From Burkholderiaceae bacterium (GTDB taxonomy: Bacteria > Pseudomonadota > Gammaproteobacteria > Burkholderiales > Burkholderiaceae_B), in NCBI GenBank assembly GCA_030158305.1, contig JAOATE010000061.1, positions 48,490 through 112,489 on the forward strand: a stretch of DNA of 64,000 nt. The letters are read 5' to 3'. Position 1 is the stretch's first letter. The number at the start of each line of letters is the position of its first letter. The position numbers and the translations under genes are program-made. Of the stretch, positions 26,925 through 35,560 are shown one piece after another. Below the pieces are notes generated by a model that worked only from the letters and a program-made list of their open reading frames with translations, searched no databases and was not told the origin of the DNA.

Positions 26925-27836
26925 ATGAAAATTCTAATATTGGGTGCAGGCGGCGTGGGTGGCTATTTTGGTGCTCGACTCATTCAGGCGGGTGCGGATG
27001 TGACGTATTTGCTGCGGGACAAAAGACATCAAAAAATCCAAGCAGAAGGACTCGTGGTTGAGACACCGAAGGAAACCTTCACTCTTCACCCAAAGACGGT
27101 GACGCGCGATCAGCTCAAGCCCGAGTACGACCTCATCGTCTTAGCGCCCAAAGCATATGACCTAGACGACGCACTCGAGTCTGTCAGCGCAGCAAGTAGC
27201 CGTGGTGTGATTTTGCCTGTGCTCAATGGCCTGAGCCATATCGCCACACTCGATGAGAAATTTGGGCGTAGCCGCGTGATGGGTGGCGTGGCACATATCG
27301 CCGCGACCGTGACAGGCAGCGGCTCTGTCAAACAACTCACCGACCTCCACGCGTTGACGGTCGGACACAGAGATCCCGCTCACGAAGCACTCGCACGCGA
27401 GTTTTCAGCATTGTGCGAACAAGCCGCGTTTGATCACACTTACAGCGAAAACATTGAACAATCACTCTGGGATAAATGGGTCTTTCTTGCGACGCTCGCC
27501 GGCATGACGACGCTTTGTCGCGGCCATGTTGGAAAAATTGCCGATGCACCATGGGGCAAAGAAACGATGACCAGTTTCTATGCAGAAAGCTGTGCGATTG
27601 CGTTGGCAAATGGCTATCCCACCAAAGAAAGCGCTCAACAAAAAGCCTTGGCGATGCTGACCAAGTCAGGTTCGAGCTTTGCGGCCTCTATGCTCAGGGA
27701 CTTGACCCAAGGCAACCAGACGGAGCACGAGCATATTTTGGGTGCAATGATTGAGGCCGGCGTACAAAAAGCAGTCGCCTGCCCGCTACTCAAGGCGGCT
27801 CATACACATATGGTGGTCGAGCAAAACAAAGGCTGA
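26925..27836 (+). CDS. Ketopantoate reductase-like (ApbA/PanE family) oxidoreductase
   Basis: NADPH-dependent 2-dehydropantoate 2-reductase family protein, 303 residues. The Rossmann loop GAGGVGGYFG is at residues 7-16. The lysine in LAPKAYD and ENIEQSLWDKWVFLATLAGMT in the C-terminal helical domain are family signatures; the catalytic lysine/asparagine/glutamate layout appears conserved. AAGGAG lies just before the ATG. It may make pantoate for CoA, but Burkholderiales carry many paralogues acting on other 2-keto acids and no other panto genes are nearby. It converges with the LysE-type gene. Confidence 0.87.
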   Translation: MKILILGAGGVGGYFGARLIQAGADVTYLLRDKRHQKIQAEGLVVETPKETFTLHPKTVTRDQLKPEYDLIVLAPKAYDLDDALESVSAASSRGVILPVLNGLSHIATLDEKFGRSRVMGGVAHIAATVTGSGSVKQLTDLHALTVGHRDPAHEALAREFSALCEQAAFDHTYSENIEQSLWDKWVFLATLAGMTTLCRGHVGKIADAPWGKETMTSFYAESCAIALANGYPTKESAQQKALAMLTKSGSSFAASMLRDLTQGNQTEHEHILGAMIEAGVQKAVACPLLKAAHTHMVVEQNKG

Positions 27837-27888
27837 GTCTGCGAAACAGCTTGCGGGTCAAGCGTGATCGTGCGTTTGGACAACAGGC

Positions 27889-28503
27889 TCAGCGTGAAAA
27901 CGCGAGTCTGAGTCCAAATCCAATCAGACAGAGACCGGCTATTTTTTCCAGCGCGATAGAAATCAGGCGATTGCTGCGCAGTCGCTCTGCCAAAAAATGC
28001 GTCAATAAAATCGCGACGAAGCAATATAAAAAGGTCAGTACCGCGATCGTGACGGCGAGAAAGCCAAACGTCACCAACCCTCTGTGTTGCACAGGGTCTA
28101 CAAACAACGGGAAGAACGCCATATAAAAGACGATGGCTTTGGGATTCAAGAGTGTAATCACCATCGCCTGACGCAAGTAATGATAGGGTTTGATATTGAG
28201 CACGGGCGCGGAGCCCGGTTTGGCCAACACCATTTTGGCACCTAGCCAAACGAGGTAGATCGCCCCCACCCATTGCACGGCCTCGAACGCGACTGGCGAA
28301 GCAGCCAGTACGGCCGCCAAACCAGCCACCGCCATCCACGAGAGAACTTGATCGCCAAGAATCACTCCCAGAGCAGCAGCAAAACCGCCGCGCATGCCAC
28401 CCTTGGTCGTTGACGTGATGATGACGAGATTACCCGGCCCCGGTATCAACAAAAAAATGATAAAGGCCACCACAAAGGCAGGATAGTCTGTCACACCAAG
28501 CAT
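27889..28503 (-). CDS. LysE/RhtB-family exporter
   Basis: Inner-membrane exporter of 204 residues with six predicted hydrophobic segments. The N-terminal FLLIPGPGNLVIITSTTKGG is the family hallmark, followed by GVILGDQVLSWMAVAGLAAV and IYLVWLGAKMVL. Members export amino acids, homoserine lactone-type compounds or cations. It begins 15 bases downstream of the copper chaperone gene on the same strand and may be co-transcribed with it. Substrate unknown. Confidence 0.9.
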   Translation of the reverse strand: MLGVTDYPAFVVAFIIFLLIPGPGNLVIITSTTKGGMRGGFAAALGVILGDQVLSWMAVAGLAAVLAASPVAFEAVQWVGAIYLVWLGAKMVLAKPGSAPVLNIKPYHYLRQAMVITLLNPKAIVFYMAFFPLFVDPVQHRGLVTFGFLAVTIAVLTFLYCFVAILLTHFLAERLRSNRLISIALEKIAGLCLIGFGLRLAFSR

Positions 28504-28518
28504 CGGCGACCCTAGCGA

Positions 28519-29034
28519 TCAGTGTTTGTGGCTGTCATGACCTGACATGGCACCAGGATTGAAGGTCGGAGGTTTGATTTCAAAATTAACTTTGACCTCA
28601 CCCGCCTTTTCAAACTTGAGCGTCACCGGCACTGTCGTATCTGCTTTAAAGGGGGCACTTAAGCCAAGAAACATGATGTGAAAGCCGCCTGGCATCAGTT
28701 TGACCACGCCACTGGCAGGCACGTCAATTCCAGGAACTTCCCGCATTTTTGCCACGCCGTTTTCATTAATAATCGTGTGCAACTCGACGCGATTGACGCC
28801 ATTGGTCGTGGCAGAAATGAGCCGATCAGCCTGGGCGGCCTGATTATTGATCTGGACGTAGCCGGCACCATTGACCTGACCCGGTACGGAGGCACGAATC
28901 CAAGGTGCCGTCAGCTTTAAATCACCCGCGACCAACTCGGTGGCCATCGCGACCGAGGACATGCCAAAAGAAGTGAGCCCCGTCACTAAGGTAAAGGCTA
29001 AGGCTGAAAGATGTTTTTTGGTCATATTGTTCAT
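28519..29034 (-). CDS. PCu(A)C-family periplasmic copper chaperone
   Basis: Periplasmic copper chaperone of 171 residues that delivers Cu(I) to the CuA site of cytochrome oxidase in related systems. A signal peptide covers about residues 1-31. The copper motif is present: VELHTIINENGVAKMREV supplies H and M, and LMPGGFHIMFLGL supplies the second H..M pair. A histidine-rich end (SGHDSHKH) adds another metal site. No Sco or DUF461 partner sits beside it. It is divergent from the TonB gene at 29179. Confidence 0.91.
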   Translation of the reverse strand: MNNMTKKHLSALAFTLVTGLTSFGMSSVAMATELVAGDLKLTAPWIRASVPGQVNGAGYVQINNQAAQADRLISATTNGVNRVELHTIINENGVAKMREVPGIDVPASGVVKLMPGGFHIMFLGLSAPFKADTTVPVTLKFEKAGEVKVNFEIKPPTFNPGAMSGHDSHKH

Positions 29035-29178
29035 TGAGTACGCAGTTGTTAAATATGAATCGTAAATATTAGCTGAAAACCTCTACACTGCAGGACTGAT
29101 CAGACTCCGCCGAGTTGCCGCTACGCTGCCCCCTACTCGCTTTGCTCCACCCATGACCTCAAGCGCCAGACCCACATC

Positions 29179-29997
29179 ATGACAAGCTCCACAGTGCCAG
29201 CCTATCAACCCAAATCAGGCATGCGATTCGTCACGCTGTTGATGCTCGTCGCATTGGCGCATGTGTTGGTGATTGTTTTGATCCTGGCGCATTTTGGGTG
29301 GCTCAATGGCGTCGGCACAGAGACAGATGACAATGTTGGTCAATCCGGCATTGTGATTCCCGTGACCCTTGAAACTGCGGGGGATAAAGAGAATCGTCCC
29401 GAGGAAAAAGTCGAACCAAGTGAAGAGTCAACGCCGGAACAAGCCCCCCCATCACTTGACACATCTCAATCACCTGACACATCCCCATCCGTTGAGCCGC
29501 CTGCGGAAACACCGTCCCAGTCAACGACTGAAATCGAAAAAGAGATCCCACTCGCCGCTGAACCTGAGGCTGAGGCAAAACCTACCGTTGCACCACCTGT
29601 GACGCGAGCACCAGCCCCACCGTTGGAGAAGCCGTCTCAGGTATCACCTTCATCGAACTCAGCGTCATCTAACGCCGCAGTGTTGCCGACAGCTACCACC
29701 AACGACTCACTCCCCACCATCCCAGCGCAAGTCGACCCCAACTATCTGCATCGTCCCAATCCAGCCTATCCAGCCGTCTCAAAACGACTCCGCGAAGAAG
29801 GGACGGTTTTATTGCGTGTCAGCCTCGACACCACGGGCGCAGTTCTCGAGGTCACGGTGCAAACCACGAGCACCTATCAAAGACTCGATCTGGCCGCTGT
29901 GGAGGCCGTCCGCCAATGGCGTTTCATTCCAGCCACAAGAGGACAGCAGCCTGTTGCTTCAACGGTACTTGTACCCATCGCGTTTAAACATCAGTGA
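29179..29997 (+). CDS. tonB: TonB-family energy transducer
   Basis: TonB-like protein of 272 residues. One membrane anchor is at about residues 17-40, followed by a long proline/glutamate/serine-rich spacer (about 55-170) that spans the periplasm. The C-terminal TonB domain is clear: PNPAYPAVSKRLREEGTVLL near residue 195 and LAAVEAVRQWRFIPA near residue 240. It transmits proton-motive force to outer-membrane receptors. ExbB, ExbD and a TonB-dependent receptor are missing from the neighbourhood, so it must work with proteins encoded elsewhere. Its location next to a copper chaperone is suggestive only. Confidence 0.9.
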   Translation: MTSSTVPAYQPKSGMRFVTLLMLVALAHVLVIVLILAHFGWLNGVGTETDDNVGQSGIVIPVTLETAGDKENRPEEKVEPSEESTPEQAPPSLDTSQSPDTSPSVEPPAETPSQSTTEIEKEIPLAAEPEAEAKPTVAPPVTRAPAPPLEKPSQVSPSSNSASSNAAVLPTATTNDSLPTIPAQVDPNYLHRPNPAYPAVSKRLREEGTVLLRVSLDTTGAVLEVTVQTTSTYQRLDLAAVEAVRQWRFIPATRGQQPVASTVLVPIAFKHQ

Positions 29998-30048
29998 GTC
30001 AAAGGCACCGCAACCACAATTGATGGCAGGTTGCAGTCTCTCTCACGC

Positions 30049-30264
30049 TTATTTTTTGCAACAGCTAGCGCCTGCGCCATCTTTAGAGCAAGAGTTAATC
30101 CCCAGCAAAGGGTAAGCAGGACAAAAGCGGAAGATTCCCGTCAAAAGAGGAACCACGCCGATCCAGCCCCACACACCCACGGTACCCGTTGCGGCTAATG
30201 CAATCAAAATCAAACCTGCGACGATGCGCAGCGTACGGTCAATAGTGCCAACATTGCATTTCAT
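30049..30264 (-). CDS. DUF2892 (YgaP-type transmembrane) protein
   Basis: Small membrane protein of 71 residues. MKCNVGTIDRTLRIVAGLIL is the family opening, and two hydrophobic segments (about 12-31 and 33-47) follow. FRFCPAYPLLGINSC is the conserved cysteine-bearing end, extended here by a CCKK tail; six cysteines in all. In E. coli YgaP this domain is fused to a rhodanese and takes part in sulfur/thiocyanate handling; here it stands alone. It lies next to the Blh-like dioxygenase gene on the same strand, at the edge of the sulfur island. Confidence 0.9.
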   Translation of the reverse strand: MKCNVGTIDRTLRIVAGLILIALAATGTVGVWGWIGVVPLLTGIFRFCPAYPLLGINSCSKDGAGASCCKK

Positions 30265-30393
30265 GATTGATGTCCTTTAAATCGTTGAACTTCTTTTCAA
30301 ACCCTAACGTTCAAACTCTAACGCATATCGAAACGTATGCTTCCATGCGCACGAGGTTCATCTCAATTGAAGTTGATCTGCATCAACCCTCGC

Positions 30394-31269
30394 TCATAAA
30401 GCATTCAAAGGAATCTTCACATAAGCAATTCCGTTCGATTCCTTGGGTGGTAACTCCCCTGCACGAATATTGATCTGGACTGCTGGCAGGATCAGCACCG
30501 GCATTTCAAGCGTGGCGTCACGCTTGGTGCGCATTTCGACAAACTGAGCCTCGGTAATGCCATCGTGAACGTGAATATTTTTTGCACGTTGCTCAGCGAC
30601 CGTTGTCTCAAAGGAAACCTCGCGACCTGCCGGCGGATAATCGTGGCACATGAACAAACGTGTATCGGAAGGCAGACTCAACAAACGACGCGTCGAGGCA
30701 TACAAAGTTTTGGCGTCGCCTCCAGGAAAGTCGCACCGTGCAGTGCCCACATCGGGCATAAATAAGGTGTCGCCCACAAAGACCGCATCACCGAATTGAT
30801 ACGCCATGCACGCAGGCGTATGACCAGGGACATAGAGCGCATTGCCCTCAAGCGCGCCGACCTTGAAGGGCTCACCTTCTTTAATCAGTGCATCAAACTG
30901 TGAGCCATCCTGGCGAAACTCTGGCTCGAGATTAAACACACCTGCAAAAACCTTTTGCACGGTCGTGATGTGATCACCAATCGCAACTTTTCCACCAAGG
31001 TGTTGCTTCAGGTAGGGAGCTGCCGATAAATGATCCGCATGGGCATGCGTTTCAAGAATCCACTCAACGGTCAAGTTTTGACCTCGAACGAAGTCAATTA
31101 CTTTGTCCGCGGAGGTATGCTTGGTCCGACCCGATTTAGGGTCATAGTCCAACACTGAGTCGATGATGGCACACGCTGAACCGGGCTTTTCGTAAACGAT
31201 ATAAGTCACCGTCCATGTTGCGGGATCGAAAATGCCATGGACCATCGGCTGACTGGAAGTGGTACGCAT
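30394..31269 (-). CDS. blh: Blh-like metallo-beta-lactamase-fold persulfide dioxygenase
   Basis: MBL-fold iron enzyme of 291 residues from the ATG ending at 31269, which has TTGGAG before it; the upstream ATG at 31323 gives a hydrophobic extension inside the promoter. THAHADHLSA at residues 74-83 holds H75, H77, D79 and H80. VPGHTPACMAY, FVGDTLFMPDVGTARCDFPG and MCHDYPP complete the ETHE1/Blh-type metal site. Such enzymes oxidise persulfides (glutathione persulfide) to sulfite. The gene is divergent from the BigR-like repressor gene at 31380 and shares an AT-rich palindrome with it, the arrangement seen in BigR operons of Xylella and Agrobacterium. No rhodanese domain is fused. Confidence 0.9.
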   Translation of the reverse strand: MRTTSSQPMVHGIFDPATWTVTYIVYEKPGSACAIIDSVLDYDPKSGRTKHTSADKVIDFVRGQNLTVEWILETHAHADHLSAAPYLKQHLGGKVAIGDHITTVQKVFAGVFNLEPEFRQDGSQFDALIKEGEPFKVGALEGNALYVPGHTPACMAYQFGDAVFVGDTLFMPDVGTARCDFPGGDAKTLYASTRRLLSLPSDTRLFMCHDYPPAGREVSFETTVAEQRAKNIHVHDGITEAQFVEMRTKRDATLEMPVLILPAVQINIRAGELPPKESNGIAYVKIPLNAL

Positions 31270-31308
31270 ATAGACTCCAAGTGAAACATTTAGATAACTT
31301 AAAAATAT

Positions 31309-31339
31309 TATATATATAAACAATTTGTTTGTAAATATA
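31309..31339. promoter_or_regulatory. AT-rich palindrome, likely BigR/SqrR-type operator
   Basis: The core AAACAA-T-TTGTTT (31318-31330) is a perfect inverted repeat. Pairing extends outward to 31309-31339 with only two mismatched positions (31317/31331 and 31314/31334). It lies midway in the 110-base region between the divergent blh and ArsR-type genes, where a repressor could block both promoters. Confidence 0.65.
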
Positions 31340-31379
31340 TTATAATTCGTTACCTTAAATTCACACTTCGTCCGCGAAC

Positions 31380-31715
31380 ATGATTACTGAAGACATTGCC
31401 CCGTTTGAACTCGGCACTATGAAAGCGTCCGCTACGAACGCCTGCCGACTCATGAAGGTACTCACGAATCCCGACCGACTGATGATCCTGTGTCAGCTCG
31501 CCCAGGGGGAACGTTGTGTCAGCGAACTCGAAACGTCGCTTGGGATTCTGCAACCGACGCTCTCGCAACAACTGACTGTCTTGCGTAACGAACAGTTGGT
31601 CAAGACCCGGCGCGAAGGAAAAAATATCTATTACCAATTCTCAAGCCCACAAGCGCTTGCTGTGATGGAAGTGCTGTATTCACAATTTTGTATCAATGAA
31701 GAGGTCAACACATGA
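31380..31715 (+). CDS. bigR: ArsR/SmtB-family persulfide-sensing repressor (BigR/SqrR type)
   Basis: Winged-helix repressor of 111 residues. The recognition region is LGILQPTLSQQLTVLRNEQL (about 54-73). C38 (MILCQL) and C104 (QFCIN) are 66 residues apart, the same spacing as the redox pair C42/C108 in BigR and C41/C107 in SqrR. On reaction with persulfides that pair forms a polysulfide bridge and releases DNA. C22 and C46 are extra. There is no SmtB-type alpha-5 metal motif. Its stop overlaps the next start (ATGA at 31712), so it leads the transport operon and should repress both that operon and blh. Confidence 0.88.
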   Translation: MITEDIAPFELGTMKASATNACRLMKVLTNPDRLMILCQLAQGERCVSELETSLGILQPTLSQQLTVLRNEQLVKTRREGKNIYYQFSSPQALAVMEVLYSQFCINEEVNT

Positions 31716-32149
31716 ACATAGACTGGACACACTTTACGCCTTGGAGTTCTCTCTCAGGTGGCATTATTTTGGGCGTTGCGTCAGCGCTCTTTATTTTGAT
31801 CAACGGCCGTGTGCTCGGGATCAGCGGTATTTTGGGAGGGCTTCTGCCACCCAAGGCCGGCGATACTTTTTGGCGCATCGCCTTTTTGGCAGGTATGTTT
31901 GCGGCACCTTGGGTGTTTAACGCCTTGGCCCCCTCTGAGCTCATCACGACACCGCAGATTGATGCGGATACGGTTCTGCTGGTGATCGCCGGATTGTTGG
32001 TCGGCGTCGGCACACGCTATGGCTCGGGCTGCACGTCAGGCCATGGAGTCTGTGGACTCTCCCGTATGTCACCACGCTCGCTCGTCGCGACAGTCTCCTT
32101 CATGGCGGCAGGCTTTCTGACCGTGTACCTCGCCCGTCACCTCTTTTAA
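31712..32149 (+). CDS. YeeE/YedE-family half-size sulfur transporter (PmpA-like)
   Basis: Membrane protein of 145 residues with about four hydrophobic segments. The conserved cysteine motif is GSGCTSGHGVCGLSR, giving C107 and C114, which in YeeE/YedE proteins handle thiosulfate or other reduced sulfur. It is the first of two adjacent half-size proteins, a pair matching PmpA/PmpB of Serratia and Xylella BigR operons. It overlaps the repressor gene by 4 bases and is 13 bases from its partner. Confidence 0.9.
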   Translation: MNIDWTHFTPWSSLSGGIILGVASALFILINGRVLGISGILGGLLPPKAGDTFWRIAFLAGMFAAPWVFNALAPSELITTPQIDADTVLLVIAGLLVGVGTRYGSGCTSGHGVCGLSRMSPRSLVATVSFMAAGFLTVYLARHLF

Positions 32150-32162
32150 AGGAGCACACAAC

Positions 32163-32591
32163 ATGCTTCGTGTTTTCGAATTTCTTGCAGGTCTTCTTTT
32201 TGGTTTGGGTCTGATTCTGTCAGGCATGACCAACCCCGCGAAAGTCCTCGGTTTTCTGGACCTCTTTGGTCAATGGGATCCATCCTTGGCGTTTGTGATG
32301 GGTGGCGCAATCCTGGTCGGCATCTTTGCCTTTGCACTGGCGAAAAAACGTACGACCAACTTTTTTGGCGGAGCGTTGCATCTTCCCAAAGCTACCCATA
32401 TCGATAAACGTCTTGTCATCGGGAGCCTGATGTTTGGCGTGGGCTGGGGACTCGCCGGTTTCTGTCCAGGTCCAGTCTTGGTATCGATGGCAGCAGGTCA
32501 CGAAAAGGCCTTGATTTTTGTCATCGCGATGCTCATCGGCATGATTGGCTTTGAAATGGCCGAGCGCGCCACGCTCAACAAAAAAGCTTAA
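32163..32591 (+). CDS. YeeE/YedE-family half-size sulfur transporter (PmpB-like)
   Basis: Second half-size YeeE-type membrane protein, 142 residues with about four helices. The GLAGFCPGPVLVSMAAG motif, with C101, is the counterpart of the glycine/cysteine motif in the C-terminal half of full-length YeeE. GLGLILSGMTNPAKVLGFLD at the N-terminus is a strong family signature. AGGAG precedes the start at the right distance. With the 31712 product it should form one pore for a sulfur species. A SulP gene begins 10 bases after its stop. Confidence 0.91.
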   Translation: MLRVFEFLAGLLFGLGLILSGMTNPAKVLGFLDLFGQWDPSLAFVMGGAILVGIFAFALAKKRTTNFFGGALHLPKATHIDKRLVIGSLMFGVGWGLAGFCPGPVLVSMAAGHEKALIFVIAMLIGMIGFEMAERATLNKKA

Positions 32592-32601
32592 GAGAACTGC
32601 C

Positions 32602-34332
32602 ATGAAATTGCCGACCTTGCCAGTATTGCAATGGGGCGCACAATACAACCGCGAACTGCTTGTCAGTGATCTGGTCGCGGCACTGATTGTGACCATCATG
32701 CTGATCCCGCAGAGTCTCGCTTATGCGATGCTCGCGGGCTTGCCACCCGAGGTCGGCCTCTACGCCAGTGTGGCGCCCTTAGTGATGTACACCTTGCTCG
32801 GCACGAGCAGAGTGTTGGCGGTCGGACCTGTTGCTGTCGTGTCACTCATGACCGCGGCGGCAGTGGCTGAACAAGCTGCGCTAGGCGTCCATAGTTACTG
32901 GCAAATCGCACTGACGCTTGCCTTTATCTCTGGTGGTTTGCTTTTGCTCATGGGTTTTCTGCGGCTCGGCTTTCTGGCCAATTTTCTCAGTCACTCGGTA
33001 GTATCCGGCTTTATCTCTGCCTCTGGCCTGCTGATCGCCGCGAGTCAACTCAAAACACTGATGGGTGTTCAAGCCTCAGGCGACAACTTCTTTGCGCTTG
33101 TCTGGTCGCTGATTCAGCAAATACCAAACACCCACCTCCTGACGCTCGCTGTCGGCCTGATCGCCACAGCGTTTTTATTCTGGGTGAGGCTGCAACTCAA
33201 ACCCCTGCTCATAAAGCTTGGTTTCAACAAGCTCGCTGCCGACATCGTCACCAAGGCCGGTCCTGTGCTGGCGATTATTGTGACCACCACACTGGCCTGG
33301 CAGCTCGATTGGCCTGAAGCAGGCCTAAAAGTCGTGGGTACCGTTCCTCAAGGGCTCCCGCCACTGACCGCCCCCTTGTGGGATTTGGCCTTGTGGAAAG
33401 ACCTGTTCGTCCCTGCCTTACTCATTAGTATTGTCGGCTTCGTCGAGTCCGTCTCAGTGGGTCAAACGCTTGCGGCCAGACGTCGGGAACGCATTGAACC
33501 CAACCAAGAACTGGTGGCTCTAGGCGCCTGTAACGTTTCTGCCTCGCTGACGGGTGGCTTTCCCGTCACTGGTGGCTTTGCGCGCTCAGTCGTCAATGCG
33601 GATAGCGGTGCCCGCACGCCTGCTGCGGGACTTTATACCGCGGTCGGCATCACATTGGCATCGCTGCTTCTCACGCCCGCTCTATTTTTCTTGCCTCAAG
33701 CCACATTGGCCGCAACGATTATTGTGGCGGTCTTGTCTCTGGTGGATTTCAGTATCTTTAAACATACCTGGCGTTTTTCCAAAACAGATTTCGCAGCGGT
33801 CTCCGTCACGCTGCTTGCCACCTTGAGTCTTGGCGTAGAAATAGGCTTGGTGGCAGGCGTCGCTGTATCCCTCGCAATGCACTTGTACCGCAGCAGTCAA
33901 CCCCACATCGCGACGATTGGTCTCGTGCCAGGAACAGAACATTTTCGTAACGTCTTACGGCACGAAGTGCTCACCAGTCCTGAGGTCTTGTGTTTGCGCA
34001 TCGACGAGAGCCTCTATTTTGCTAATGCCCGTAACATCGAAGATCGTCTGAATGCCGAAGTTGCGGACAACCCGCTGCTCAAGCACGTGGTGCTTCAGTG
34101 CTCGGCGATCAACGACATCGATGCCAGCGCGCTTGACAGCCTGGAGGCCATCGAGAAGCGCTTACGCGAGTCGGGCATTTGTTTGCACCTCTCCGAGGTC
34201 AAAGGTCCCGTGATGGATCGGCTTGAAAAATCAGACTTTCTCAAACACCTGAGTGGTCAAGTATTTTTGACAAATTATCGTGCAGTGCAGCAACTCTCTC
34301 CTTCCATTATCCACACTCAGTCTGTGCTTTAA
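32602..34332 (+). CDS. SulP-family sulfate/anion permease with STAS domain
   Basis: SLC26/SulP transporter of 576 residues from the ATG at 32602; the in-frame ATG at 32545 lies inside the previous gene. The membrane part has about 11-12 segments. The SulP signature MLIPQSLAYAMLAGLPPEVG is at about residue 32, and GGFPVTGGFARSVVNADSGA near 315 is the second conserved core motif. The STAS domain starts near residue 450; LRIDESLYFANARNIEDRL and VLQCSAINDIDASALDSLE are its typical strands. Probably carries sulfate or sulfite (or bicarbonate) made by the sulfide/persulfide oxidation genes around it. Same operon as the YeeE pair. Confidence 0.92.
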   Translation: MKLPTLPVLQWGAQYNRELLVSDLVAALIVTIMLIPQSLAYAMLAGLPPEVGLYASVAPLVMYTLLGTSRVLAVGPVAVVSLMTAAAVAEQAALGVHSYWQIALTLAFISGGLLLLMGFLRLGFLANFLSHSVVSGFISASGLLIAASQLKTLMGVQASGDNFFALVWSLIQQIPNTHLLTLAVGLIATAFLFWVRLQLKPLLIKLGFNKLAADIVTKAGPVLAIIVTTTLAWQLDWPEAGLKVVGTVPQGLPPLTAPLWDLALWKDLFVPALLISIVGFVESVSVGQTLAARRRERIEPNQELVALGACNVSASLTGGFPVTGGFARSVVNADSGARTPAAGLYTAVGITLASLLLTPALFFLPQATLAATIIVAVLSLVDFSIFKHTWRFSKTDFAAVSVTLLATLSLGVEIGLVAGVAVSLAMHLYRSSQPHIATIGLVPGTEHFRNVLRHEVLTSPEVLCLRIDESLYFANARNIEDRLNAEVADNPLLKHVVLQCSAINDIDASALDSLEAIEKRLRESGICLHLSEVKGPVMDRLEKSDFLKHLSGQVFLTNYRAVQQLSPSIIHTQSVL

Positions 34333-34340
34333 TCAGCGTC

Positions 34341-35543
34341 ATGGAAAATTCGCCGCGTTTATTTAATAAGAATCTGGTGTTGCTGATTTTGTGTCAGGGC
34401 ATCTTTCTCACCAACAACATCACGTTCGTTGCGATCAACGGTCTGGTCGGTTTGAGCCTCACCAACATCACGTGGATGGCCACGTTGCCGATCATGGGCT
34501 ATGTCGTCGGCGGCGCACTTTCTACCGGTCTGGTGGCGCGCACACAAAAAAAATATGGCCGCCAAAAATCATTTCAGCTTGGACTACTTGTCGCGATCAT
34601 TTCCTCGCTCATTTGTGGATATGCCGCCTATTCCAAGAATTTTTGGTTACTGACCTTTGGCACCTTTGTCGCTGGATACTACAGCGCAAACGGTCAGCTC
34701 TATCGCTTTGCCGCTGCTGAGCTGACGCATGTCAGTTTGCGTGACAAAGCAATTTCCTGGGTCTTGGCCGGTGGCATTCTGGGTGCCGTGGCAGGACCCA
34801 ATCTCGCCGCACTGACAAAAGACTCTTTTGATACCCCCTTTCTTGGCGCCTATTTAACGCTGACCGTCGCAGGCATTCTGGGTCTGATCGTGATGAACTT
34901 CATTCACTTTCCTGACGAAGTCGCGGTCAAAAAAGTGTTACCAGCCGGACGCAGTGCGTTGGAACTGCTGCGCCAGCCGGTATTTCTAGTGGCGGCGATT
35001 AGCTCTGCGCTTGGTTATGGCGTCATGAACTTGCTGATGGCCGCAACACCACTGGCCATGAAAGTCTGCGGCCTGCCCTTTTCAGATGCTGCACTCGTCC
35101 TACAGTGGCACGTCATTGGTATGTTTGCGCCCGGCTTTTTTACAGGTTCGCTGATTAAAAAGTTTGGCACATACCGCATCATGATTTTGGGCATTGTCCT
35201 GAATTTCGTGTGTATTTTGATCGCACTTGGTGGGATAGAGGTCCATCACTTCCTGCTGTCGTCGTTTATTCTCGGCGTAGGCTGGAACTTCCTCTTTACG
35301 GGCGCGACAAGCTTGGCGATGACCGCCTATCGACCCGAAGAAAAAGACAAAGCACAGGGCATTATTAACTTCTTTGTGTTTGCGACGATGGCCATCACCT
35401 CGTTCAGCTCAGGCGCGTTGGTCACGACCTCGGGCTGGGATATTTTGAACTTCGCTTCACTCTTTCCCGTTGTACTCATGGGAGTCGCCCTGCTCTGGCT
35501 GCGGCACAAACAGAGTCAAGAAAAGAAACTCGCAGCGCTTTAA
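34341..35543 (+). CDS. MFS transporter within the sulfur island
   Basis: Major facilitator of 400 residues with about twelve membrane segments. ITWMATLPIMGYVVGGALST in the first third and the ARTQKKYGRQKSFQLG loop between helices 2 and 3 are standard MFS features; otherwise I do not recognise a subfamily. It starts 8 bases after the SulP stop, so it belongs to the ArsR-controlled operon by position. Substrate unknown; an anion or a sulfur compound would fit the setting. It converges with the full-length YeeE gene. Confidence 0.83.
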   Translation: MENSPRLFNKNLVLLILCQGIFLTNNITFVAINGLVGLSLTNITWMATLPIMGYVVGGALSTGLVARTQKKYGRQKSFQLGLLVAIISSLICGYAAYSKNFWLLTFGTFVAGYYSANGQLYRFAAAELTHVSLRDKAISWVLAGGILGAVAGPNLAALTKDSFDTPFLGAYLTLTVAGILGLIVMNFIHFPDEVAVKKVLPAGRSALELLRQPVFLVAAISSALGYGVMNLLMAATPLAMKVCGLPFSDAALVLQWHVIGMFAPGFFTGSLIKKFGTYRIMILGIVLNFVCILIALGGIEVHHFLLSSFILGVGWNFLFTGATSLAMTAYRPEEKDKAQGIINFFVFATMAITSFSSGALVTTSGWDILNFASLFPVVLMGVALLWLRHKQSQEKKLAAL

Positions 35544-35560
35544 AAACAGCGCTTTAAAAA

